A stretch of 64,000 nt of DNA. Source: Narthecium ossifragum (taxonomy: Eukaryota; Streptophyta; Magnoliopsida; Dioscoreales; Nartheciaceae). The notes below the pieces were generated by a model, which was given only the letters and a program-made list of their open reading frames with translations, was not told the origin of the DNA and did no database searches. The translations under genes were made by a program, and so were the position numbers. The DNA is taken from positions 24,209,717 through 24,273,716 of the forward strand of contig OY986966.1 in assembly GCA_963920575.1 (NCBI GenBank), read 5' to 3'. Numbering within the stretch: the first letter of the stretch is position 1; every line of letters begins with the position of its first letter. Positions 32,701 to 42,400 of this stretch are shown one piece after another.

Positions 32701-35075
32701 ATAATACTATTTTAGATGACGTAGACCAATCACAAGGTGCCACGTGACATGTGGGATCCATTTATATTAATATTTTATTACAGTATGATATTATTAACAT
32801 TATTTGTCACTTAAAATATTAAAATTAAAACATTAAAATAATATTTTAATCTTAAAATATTAATAATTTAATAACTTTTAAATTAAATTATTAGAAATAA
32901 TATTATTTTGGATGGCGTGGATCAATCACGATGTGATACGTGATATGTGAGACCTACTTATATTAATATTTTATTACAGTATAATATTAATGATATTATT
33001 AACATTATTTTCCACTTAAAATATTAAAATTAAAACATTAAAATAATATTTTAATCTTAAAAATTAATAATTTAATAACTTTAAAATTAAATTATTAGAA
33101 ATAATATTATTTTGGATGACGTGGATCAATCACGAGGTGATACGTGATATGTGAAACCTACTTATATTAATATTTTCTTACAGTATAATATTATTAATAT
33201 TATTTTCCACTTCAAATACTACTTCAAATGACTTCAGGCCAAAAAGACCGGAAGTCGAAATGGGAAGTGGTAGCTTTGACTACAGTGACTTGGAAGTGGG
33301 GCTGAAGTCACTTCAACCCCACTTCACTTCAGCCCCACTTCCGAGCAACCAAACACCTGAAGTGGCTCGGAAGTCACTTCAAAAAAGTGACTTCCGACCA
33401 CTTCACGTGAAGCAAACATGCCCTTTTATGACTCATCATACATTAACAAGTTCTACCTTGAATAATGAGACTTTTACCTTGAATAGTCAGGATCTATGCC
33501 CGAATTATCTTTCATCTCTCATCTCTGTACTTATATGTTCCATTACACGACAATTTCCTCTTATATTCAATTTACTTTTAGATTTGGTCATGTTATGCTC
33601 CAACAACCATTTTTAATACCTAATTTTGATTCACTAGTGATATTGTGCATACCCCACCCACGCCTCTTATTCATTCTCAGCACTCCTCAACCATGGCAGC
33701 AAGGATTGCCATTTTGCTGGCACGCCCCGTGACGGTATTTGACTGGCACGGTAACATGTCAGCTGAAATACACCGGCATGCCTTTTTGAGTCCCAGCACT
33801 CATTTTTTGCTAGATCTAGCCAATCTTAGGTATATGCTTGCCTAGATCTAAGTTTCTAAAAAAATTTAACATGAACTACGTGATGAAAAACGAGAAGAAA
33901 TTAAAAAAAAAAACAAAAGAGGAGACAAAATACCTTAATTTTCCTCTTTTTCCTTACTCTCATGTATCCTATGACTGTGAACAACGCCTTGCATGGCAGA
34001 GTTTTTGTAGCTATATTTTCGCTATTTTCAATCTACCCTCCTCGAGGGCCTGAAAACAGTGTGTACCTGACAGGTCTTCGTGGCCTCAAGGTTGTTTTTG
34101 CTTTTGTAATAGCTCGATAAAGCGGGTCCTCTACTGTAGTGAAAGTTCCTAGCTAGTTTAGATTGTTATAGACAATCATAGAAGACAAAGGTAATGTATT
34201 GCAAGTCATAGCTCTCACTTGAAGTGGCATTTAATCTTATTACTGCTTGAAACATTTGCTGTCATGGTTGCCATGCCTTTCTGCTGAACTTCTTTCACTT
34301 GCTGTGTGCTTCTTTTATATGATAAAATCAATTTCCAATAAGAATAAGCACTATTAAGCAGCAGCATTCTGTATAGCATAAATTCCTTTAGGTACCGTTG
34401 GCTAGTCATGTTTCAGGTAGAGCCAAATAAACAGTGTTATGGATAAGAAGTTTAGTGCCATGTGTCATGGATAGTTTAGAATGATTAAGTTTCAGGAAAA
34501 TTGCAATAGGGTTAAGAAGACATCATATAGTGTTATAACATTTCACTGCAGTATCTTCGATAATCAGAAAGCTATGAAATGTTTAGTGCCATGTGTTGTG
34601 AATAAGTTATGCAAAGTCTGTTGTAGATATGACAGATTTAAATATTCTCTAGTCTTTATTTTTTCCTGTTGCATATGTATCTTCCAGGATCCTGTATGTG
34701 GAAGTGCACATTGTGCCTTAGCACCCTATTGGAGCAAAAAGCTGGGGAAAAGTAGCCTTATTGCTTATATGGTAATCTCTCTGCAAACATTTACTGATTC
34801 TCTCCCCGAAGTATATGTATATCCTAAATCAAATAACCTAGCATTTATGTACGGCAAATGTTAGCAAAAAATGGCACCCACTCATTTTTTCTGTGCTTTC
34901 TTTTGGTGGAAATTGTTGGACAATTCTGTAAAGTGTAACATTTAATACTGTGTTCTTGTTGCACCAGGCTTCTCCAAGGGGTGGGAGACTGGATCTGCAA
35001 TTGGAAGAGGAGACCCAGCGGGTCAAGATACAAGGAGAAGCTGTCATTGTTATGGAAGGCTCCTTATTGGTATGA
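29767..35075 (+). CDS. PhzF-like (phenazine biosynthesis-like) family protein, copy A
   Basis: Six exons with GT-AG borders, all in phase 0: 29767-29796, 29901-30116, 30941-31237, 31848-32009, 34688-34771, 34968-35075; 298 residues, the usual length. PhzF-fold enzymes are isomerases; the plant members are soluble proteins of poorly known substrate. Family motifs: IDAFTDVPFKGNPAA (about residue 11), [25 protein letters not shown] (about 72), FCPKLGINEDPVCGSAHCALAPYW (about 229), and ASPRGGRLDLQLEEETQRV near the end. The position of the catalytic Glu of bacterial PhzF (SE-x-F motif) is Gln here (SISQTAF). Intron 4 carries an 897-bp MITE-like element. A decayed copy lies 8 kb downstream at 42832 with conserved intron positions. 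Confidence 0.9.
32527..33423. mobile_element. MITE-like element in intron 4, 897 bp
   Basis: Termini GGGCATGTTTGGTTGC and the reverse complement GGGCATGTTTGCTTCAC share the first 11 bases and are flanked by TTT (32524-32526 and 33424-33426). The end pattern is like the PIF/Harbinger group, although TTA is the usual duplication. The ends carry AGTGACTTC-type subterminal repeats. It is missing from the equivalent intron of copy B, so it inserted after the gene duplication or was lost there. Confidence 0.75.
32713..33225. repeat. Three tandem copies of a 200-bp AT-rich unit
   Basis: Units start at about 32716, 32911 and 33116 with GATGACGTAGACCAATCAC or variants, each followed by TATATTAATATTTTATTACAG and ATTAAAACATTAAAATAATA-type sequence. 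Confidence 0.85.
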
Positions 35076-35439
35076 TAATTCCTCCATGTATGCCTGAGAC
35101 TAGAAGATATGTAATAAAGCTCTAAGACCAGTCATGGCTTAAACACCTTGGTTAACAAATAAGTGATCTCAGAACGTCATGTAATAAACTCCTATTTGGC
35201 ACCTCATTTAGTTATGTGTCATGGTGTTACTCTATAATTTGGTTTTATTACTTATCATTGACTGCCTGCCTCTTGGTTTTGCTGGTAAGGAGAGTGAACC
35301 AACTGTATGTAGAATGCATGCTTATGAAGTGCCAGGTTGGGCTCTTGCATTTCATTGTGCAAAGCATCGACTATAATATCTGAGTACTGGGCAAAAATTT
35401 TGGATAGTGGTGTCCAAAGAATAATGCGTCTTTGTTTCT

Positions 35440-35964
35440 ACTTGCATTGACTATAATAAGCCCATACACAATTTTGACTTGCCTGCGGCTCGCTGTGGAG
35501 AGGAAAAAGCTACTGGCCAGTTTACCAAGACCGTCTCTGATGAGCTTGGGACTGAGGAGCCTAATGAAGAAGCTTCTTGTCCGACGCCTACTAACCATCC
35601 AATCAATGATCAGAGGGACAGCGTATCATCTGGAATGCCCCCATCGCCCCCTGTGAGCGCTGCTTGTACCGAAAACTCTACGGATATGTCTGAGAGTTCT
35701 GGAAGTCAGAGATCAAGGGAGGCCAGGGATGAACTATTTGTGTCGGCCATTAGGAAGATTGGCGATGCTATTATGTCGGGCAACTTGGGGGGCAGCGACA
35801 GGCTGCACGGAGCTGTGATGGAGGTTGATGGGTATGGCGAAGAAGATCTCGATAGAGCTTTTGATTATCTTATGCATCATCCAGTTGAAGGCCGTGGATT
35901 CATGGTGAAGAGCATGAATCATCGGAAGGCATGGTTGCGTCGTTTCTTTGATGGAGATTTATAA
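35440..35964 (+). pseudogene. C-terminal fragment resembling a Myb/SANT-like protein
   Basis: An open frame ends at TAA 35962-35964 and contains RDELFVSAIRKIGDAIMSGN, RLHGAVMEVDGYGEEDLDRA and RKAWLRRFFDGDL. The pattern of a short helix, a DLDRAFDYL-type helix and a final K-W-L-RR is like the C-terminal region of plant Myb/SANT-like (LIMYB-like, PIF-transposon-derived) proteins. There is no Myb domain upstream, only the 3' end of the PhzF-like gene, so this is likely a captured or leftover last exon. Codon use looks normal, so it may still be transcribed. The family call is by pattern only. Confidence 0.5.
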
Positions 35965-36271
35965 CTCCTTGTCTTGGATACTTGCACTTTCATTCCTGAC
36001 TTGTTAGAACTTTAAATTGGGTTTGTAACCTAAACAAAAACCGATGCTTGACCAACTACATTTACTGCTGATTATGTTTTTATTTGGACAATGATGATTA
36101 CTATGTCGTGATATCATGGAGAAACAACCTTCGTTGCAGGCGATTATATGGCAGTGGAATATTATGTCATCCATCAACGGAGACTGCTAGGTGATTATGA
36201 GTCATGGTCAAAGTGTATAAGCTTAGTAGAGCATGCCACCACATGTTCCGAGCACGTTCTGCAAGGGGGTG
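35965..36271. other. Spacer
   Basis: Non-coding. It ends at the TTTGG target duplicate of the solo LTR. Confidence 0.5.
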
Positions 36272-36937
36272 TTTGGTGTCACGGGAAAAATGCGGCGGAA
36301 ATTTTTCACTTGAGTTCTTCCCAATGATGGCGTCAAGACTCTTCTTGATAAGCCTCCGTTGCGTCTTCTTCACATGGAAACACACACAAGATACGATATA
36401 GGAAAATGATTCGCCCGCTCTCTTTATTGAAGCAATTGTACAAGAGAAGCTCTCAACTCTCTCTCCCAAACCATTGGTTATAATCACTCAATTACAAAGA
36501 GAACTCAACCCTAAGCCACCATCCAATTCTCTCTTGATCATGGTCGGCTTCTCCTTATATAGAGGAAGGCTCCAAACCTTCCTTTATAAGAAAGACTCCT
36601 GGTTCAACACCAACTTTATGTCTTATATTAGTTCCAAGCTGATTTGGACTCTATCTTGGCCAATCATGAAGTTGCCCACTTCAGCTAGACTCCTAGTTGT
36701 GCTGCAACCTGCTTTGGATAGCATCTGTCAAGATCCATTGCACTTTGACTCGAAAGAGGACACCTTCCAATTTCCGTGAGCCAAGTACAACTTCCCCCGT
36801 GCCATATTTCATATTTGTTGCGTCTTCCTATATAGGAAACCTAAATCAAGTGGAATTACCTCAATGGCACGCACGGTTTGACCTCCACGAGCAACCGCCT
36901 TCCGCCGGAGCGAGTCGTGTTCTAATCCGACTAGACC

Positions 36938-39551
36938 TGTGAGGACCCGTACCTCCAACCTGATCCAATCGCGTTAGGTCGAGGGTCTGGGTTTGTAGTT
37001 TGGCTCGGTTGGCCTTGGGATGCGATCGGTTGATCGCATCGCTGTTTTTGACCCCAATGGCATTTTGGTAAATATGCTCCATGGTGGTCAGTTTCACACT
37101 CGCGTTGCACACATGGCCTTTGATTGATGTATGTGTTTGATTAGAACCTTTAGGGCGCGTCCGATCGGAAGATCGGAGCTCGATCGGGAGAGATCGAATC
37201 GGACGGCTGTGATGGATTCCAGCTTTCTATTTAAGCTCCTTCTTTCTCTTTCTTTCCTTCTTTCCTTCTCCTGTCGTTCTCTTTCTTCTCTCTCTCCTGT
37301 GGCTGGGTGTTAGGGCATCGGAGTGTGGATTTCGAGGAGCGGCTTCCGGCGATCGGAGTTGGGGGATGCGTGGAGGAGCTGCCCTATCTCTTCAAGTAGG
37401 TGTTTCTACCTCGATCTTAGGATCGGGTTCTCATAGGATAGGTTTAATGTACTTTCATTGTAGGTGTACTTATTAGAATGCTATGTAACTTGTAGCATGT
37501 GTGTTGTGGATGATTTCAAGTATTCCTACCTTGCGATTTCCGTATTTTACCGGCTAAATCCTGTATTGTCGCCGTTTATCGGTTTTCGGCCGTTTTGACC
37601 TAAATTGGAGATTTAACCGTCAAAAATGTGATTTCTTCGCACCATTGGATTCCCCATCGTGAATTACACTTGCTTGCAAAATCTCATTGTTTTCCAACAA
37701 GATTTGATCCTTGAAATCCAAAAAATTGGATTTCCGGCACTGTTCTGATGAACTGTGCCCAAGGCTCGACGGTCGATCGGTACATCGACCGTCAAGCGTT
37801 GATACGCTCTTTCGGGGCCGGACGGTCGACCGTCGGATCGACCGTCGCATCGACCGTCAGGCTCTGTCGGGATTTTGATCTCCCACGGTCGATACGTCGA
37901 TCGACCGTGGGCTTCCTTCTTCTTTCCACTCCTCCTCACGGTCGATCGTCGGATCGACCGTCGCATCGTCCGTGAGGCTTTGTCTCGCTTTGAGCCTCCC
38001 ACGGTCGATGCATCGATCGACCGTGGCTCTTTGTGGTTTTCTCCCGTTTTGGCCTCACGGTCGACCGTGACATCGACCGTGGCCTCACGGTCGACCGTCG
38101 GATCGACCGTCACATCGACCGTGGGCCCTTGAACATGGTTTTCTGGCTTTTCTTGGATGGCCTTCAATGTGATTGATCTTTAAACATGTTGAAAAGTTTA
38201 CAAGTGGATTTTGTAGAGTTTTCAAAGAATTTCTATCGAGTTTGAGGATCGATTCGAGTAATTCCCTTTTTGGGCAAATCTATGGTTTTGATTGCATTTA
38301 ATACATGTTGGTTGTAGTTAAATGTTTGGTTGATTGCCTAACCATTAGCTAGCTATGAGTGCTAGCTAATGAGGAATTGTGGAACCTTAGCTTGTTGCCG
38401 GAGAGTGCCGAGGGCTATTGTATAACTGTGGCTAGTTACCTGCGGGTAACTGTGGAACCTTAGTCTGTCAGGTGCAAGAGAGCACTGAAGACTATTGTAT
38501 ATCTGTATTCATGCTTTGCTCAGATCTTTGTTTGGTTAGCATAGATTATCTGTATTTGAGGCCTTTGCTATGCTTACCCTTTGGCTAGCTGTAAGCTATG
38601 CCTAGCCCTGTATGATTAATGACATCTTGTTGCATGCTTATATCTTGTTATCTGTGCCTGAGCATTGCATGCATCTTGATTGCATTAGAGGCATTTAAGG
38701 TTAGGCGGGCGATGGGTTGATCGCCGATCCGAGGCTCTCGGGTAGCTCGGATCTAGCCATTAGGACCGCGACTGGGTAGTCAGGATTAGGGTGTGATTGT
38801 ATAATCAGATCTCATGTGTTGAGGATTTTGCGATAGTTGACTCTGATCAATGTTGGAGGTTTAGAGGTCGTGTTGTCTTCCAAGGCTAAGTGCTAAGGAT
38901 GCAATCGATGTGTTCCCGACGTGGCCCCCAGGCAGTGGTATCCCTGCTGGGTAAGGGTGATCATGCATGGTACTGTTCCCCTGTTAGTGCTTAAGGTGAT
39001 CTTGGTAACATGTTCAAGAGAGAGGTTCATGACAGGAGCCCTTGGGACATCGATGGGTTATGGGACCCGTGGCATCCGTTAGACTTGAGCTGGGAGACAA
39101 CACTATTGTTGTTTTCCTCCCTTCAGTGTGCCGTAGAGTAGAATCCTACTGAGCTTATCGCTCACTCCTACCCAGGCTGCGTTTGCAGGTGCATGCGCCA
39201 GTTCTTCTTCAGTAAAGTCGGCGAGATCAGCTTTTGGAGGCGCGACTACATTCAGAGGTGCTTGAGGTTGCTGGAGGACGACTGTTGTATTTTTGGCAGA
39301 TTTTGTAAATTATGTACATTTTCGAGGATTCTTTTGGGATTACTGTATAATATTCTTTCATTGGAAGATTTGTATCAAATATTGAATAGTACAACTGATG
39401 TTATATGAATTGAATTTCTGTTTCACCTCTGGAATATAATTTGTTTAAGTTTATCTATAATTCCGCATTGTATCGCGCCACTTGGAGATGAATAGAGTAG
39501 GTTTCCCCTCACGCCTCGGCTCGGATGGGTTTTCTGGATCGGGGTGTGACA
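36938..39551 (+). mobile_element. Solo LTR, family A (plus orientation), nested; target duplication AGACC
   Basis: Begins TGTGAGGACCCG, ends GGGGTGTGACA, flanked by AGACC at 36933-36937 and 39552-39556. It is 2614 bp and homologous along its length to the minus-strand solo LTR at 3115-5147, which is some 580 bp shorter. It inserted in family D, so it is the younger event. Internal features include a CT-rich leader near 37235-37305 and a palindrome cluster at 37768-38130. No coding region is supported; the frame at 37664-38167 (Thr-Val-Asp repeats) is generated by the palindromes. Confidence 0.88.
37768..38130. repeat. ACGGTCGA...TCGACCGT palindrome cluster
   Basis: About seven imperfect palindromes made of ACGGTCGA/C and TCGACCGT, separated by 20-40 bp CCTC/TTT-type spacers. 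It occupies the same part of the LTR as the GATCGATC cluster at 4682-4885, with a different core sequence. Confidence 0.8.
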
Positions 39552-40217
39552 AGACCTCCCGATCAAGTAGGACTTTCCCCGCGCCAAAGCTTGCCTTTGC
39601 CGCGTCAAGTCCTTCCACGATTCCAGTCCAACTGGAATTAGGGCTTTTGCACGGTTGGATTGCTCCCGGTGGCTTCACGCGTCTTGCCGACCTTATCATG
39701 GCACGCCGAGTCCTAGTCCGACTAAGACTCGCACATCATCTTCACTTTTGCCCGTGCCAAGTCTCGCCATGAGCCTTGCCAAGATGTGCCAAGTCCTAGT
39801 TCAACTAGGATTCCTAGTCTCACTCGGACTTGAGTGCCACTGTGCCGTGTGCGCGTCGCGCCATGCCGCATTGCGTCATGCCGCACGCCAAGCTCCTTTG
39901 GCTAGCACATTTTGCTTGTCGCGCCTCCCTGGTTGCTCGCCGCGCATCTTGCTCGAAGGAATCCGCTCATGGCACGCTAAGTTTTGCTCGTGGCCCGGAC
40001 CGCCGCGCCGTCTTCAAACTTGCTCCTGCCATCTCCAAGATTCCTCGTGCCAATGCTGGAGATGATACACGTGGACATTTTGCTTGGTATCATGAGGCCG
40101 CCTAGCCTCATATGACTCATGGCGCCAACCACAAGTCATGGTAGGGCGGTTGGCATCACCAACTTTCGATGCCACAAGCCAAGGCCCGTGTCAAGGGCTC
40201 AAGGCCCTAACATTTGG

Positions 40218-40629
40218 CGCGCGGGATCACATGGCATAGTCTAAATCTCCCTCGCTGTTTTTTTTTGTTTTTTGTTTAGAAGAAATATATGTTTTGTCTT
40301 AAATCAGATGAATGCTAGTGTCTTAAGTAAATATATATCTATTTTTACTACCTTGTCACTTTGTCAGTTTGAGGCATGAGGATGTTCCGGTGCATAAATG
40401 TGTTTTCCTCGCACGATAACTTGTTTGTGTATTAATGTGTTCCATAATGATAGTTTTCCTTCCTATTTCATGAGTTAATATGGTCTTGGGGGAGATGATG
40501 AGGTCGCATGTTAATGCTCGCAGATTCATATTCATATTATACTTGGGAAATGACGATCTTTGTGTTACAGGTGATTTGTCGGGCCGAATTAAGTTGGCAA
40601 GTAATGGCAACCAATTGCCTTGGGGAATT
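40218..40629. other. Spacer
   Basis: AT-rich, with a poly-T/ poly-G-T run near 40258-40275. The sequence of the TTTGG target continues here. No gene seen. Confidence 0.45.
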
Positions 40630-42400
40630 GAAGATTTTTTGTGATCTGATATCATATAGATAACTTTTAGTGATATGATACTCATGCCTTGTTTGTTTGC
40701 AAACTGATACCCCTTAGCCATTAAAATTACTGTCATACCCTCACATTTATGATTCACAGCATGCATGTCATGCACATGACATGACGTGGCATGGATAATT
40801 AAATGATTCATGTGTTGCTTCGAAAGTCAAGGATGACATTAATTCCCCGCCACGTGGCAATCAACGATTGGCCACGACGTACGGTGGTTTTAGCATTAAA
40901 TGCGTGAGAAGACATGTCGTGCAGATGGTACTCACAATTAAATGCGTCCTTAACTACGTGTAGAGATTTGCACGCGTAGTTAACAAATGCGCATAAAATG
41001 CTAACATCATACGCAAATATGATTTTCCACACGTGATTAAGTGAGTGTCTATGCGTCGTTATGTGCGTTTCTATGTGTTGTTAAGTGAGTTTCTATGCAT
41101 AGTTATGTGAGTTTTTGTGTGTGTTTCTACTAGCGTCTGCAATTATAATAATCGCAATACAAGAACAGTTCAACTCGTTCAAAAAATACATTCGTAGTAA
41201 AAGTATACTCGTGCATAAGTCTCTTCGTATAAGACCTTAGACTAGCTTGACAAACGTTGTAACACCATACCAGAAAAGTTACTCGTTCTAAATAATACTC
41301 GTAGTTGTGTTGCCAGAAAAGTCGAGTACAAAAATTTACGCCACCATGGTTTTCAGAATAGTCGCAGTTCTGTTGCCAAAATAGGAGCAGTAATAGGGGT
41401 GGGTTGTGTTCTATATGTCCTCTTGTTATGCCCTAAAATCTGGCACTTCCTGCATCTCCATGCTGGCCGCGATTCTGTCTCACCTTGTGACGGCACTTTT
41501 TTAACTACGTTAGTAAAAACACACATAGAAACTCACACAACTACGCATAGGAACTCACTTAATAACATAGAAACTCACATAACGACGTATCGGCACTCAC
41601 TTAACCATGCGTGGAAAATCATATATGCGTGTGATGTTAGTCTTTATGTGCATTTGTTAACTACGTGCGCGAATCTCTGCGCGTAGTTAAGGACGCATTT
41701 AATTCGAGCACCGTCTACACGGCCAAGGGCGGATCCACACGTTGAGGTGGGGGGGCATGCGCCCCCTGGCAAAAAAAAAACCTACATAATATATATATAT
41801 AATACTTAATTGCCCCCCTCCCAAATTAGATTTGACCCCCTATAATTTATTGATTGCTTAGAGAAAGAAATTTTTGACGATGTTCCTAATGAAGATATTA
41901 TGCAATACTAATAAAGTATGAAAACACAAATGAAGCAATTGTAATTTTTTACTTTTATAGCTATGGTAATGTAATAAGATACTTATTTTGATTTTTTTTA
42001 ATTAATTACTTATATATTTTCTTCTATAGTAAATTTTTTCTATTAAAGTTGTCCCCTTCATATAAATCCTGAATCCACCGCTGTACACGGCAGGTCTTCT
42101 TATACATTTAATGTTGACACCGTCGTACGCCGTGACCAATCGTTGTTTGCCACGTGGCGGGGAATTAATGCCATCTTGACTTTCGAAGCAACACATGGAT
42201 TATTTAATTATCCATGTCATGCCACGGCGTGGCATGCATGTATGTTGAGAATCCCAAATGTGAGGGTATGATGGTAATTTTAATAGCTGAGGGGTATCAT
42301 ATTGCAAAAAAACGGTATAAGATCGTTAAAAGTTATCTATGGGTTTGAAAAAAAACAAAGCACGGGTATCATATCGTAAAAAATTTGAGAATTGAGTGAG
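40630..42400. mobile_element. Fold-back / MULE-like element with about 500-bp inverted arms
   Basis: Left arm about 40630-41125 and right arm about 41515-42400 (the latter with a 360-bp insertion) are reverse complements: for example TGTTGCTTCGAAAGTCAAG and CTTGACTTTCGAAGCAACA, CCGCCACGTGGC and GCCACGTGGCGG, and the TTAACTACG...TTAACAAATGC blocks. Between them are about 390 bp of unique DNA with no transposase. Within each arm the unit GAGTTTCTATG...TTA is repeated several times. Long arms fit a non-autonomous Mutator-like or fold-back element. Exact ends and duplications could not be fixed. Confidence 0.75.
41724..42083. mobile_element. Small hAT element (360 bp), target duplication TACACGGC
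   Basis: Ends CAAGGGCGGATCC and (reverse complement) CAGCGGTGGATTC are imperfect inverted repeats. The 8-bp TACACGGC is present at 41716-41723 and 42084-42091. No coding. It interrupts the right arm of the fold-back element, so it is younger. The left end is close to the orphan end at 8855. Confidence 0.9.

Larger units (their letters stand above)
36277..40212 (+). mobile_element. Solo LTR, family D, target duplication TTTGG (interrupted)
   Basis: Begins TGTCACGGGAAAAATGCG, ends AAGGCCCTAACA, and is flanked by TTTGG at 36272-36276 and 40213-40217. Removing the nested element at 36938-39551 and its duplicate leaves about 1317 bp. A TATA-like TTATATAGAGG lies at about 36554. No internal coding region. 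Both halves share a theme of GTGCCAAGTCCTAGT / CTAATCCGACTAGAC-type repeats, which supports that they belong together. The orientation is by TG start only. Confidence 0.8.

Noticed and set aside
37768..38130. Regularly spaced palindromic repeats as a CRISPR array
   Set aside because: Plant nuclear context, repeats not identical, spacers not unique or of constant length, and they lie within an LTR.
37664..38167. A 167-codon minus-strand frame rich in Thr-Val-Asp repeats, and a plus-strand frame with Ser-Thr-Val repeats
   Set aside because: Both are read from the same palindromes in a solo LTR. The palindromic DNA gives repeat-like peptides on both strands.
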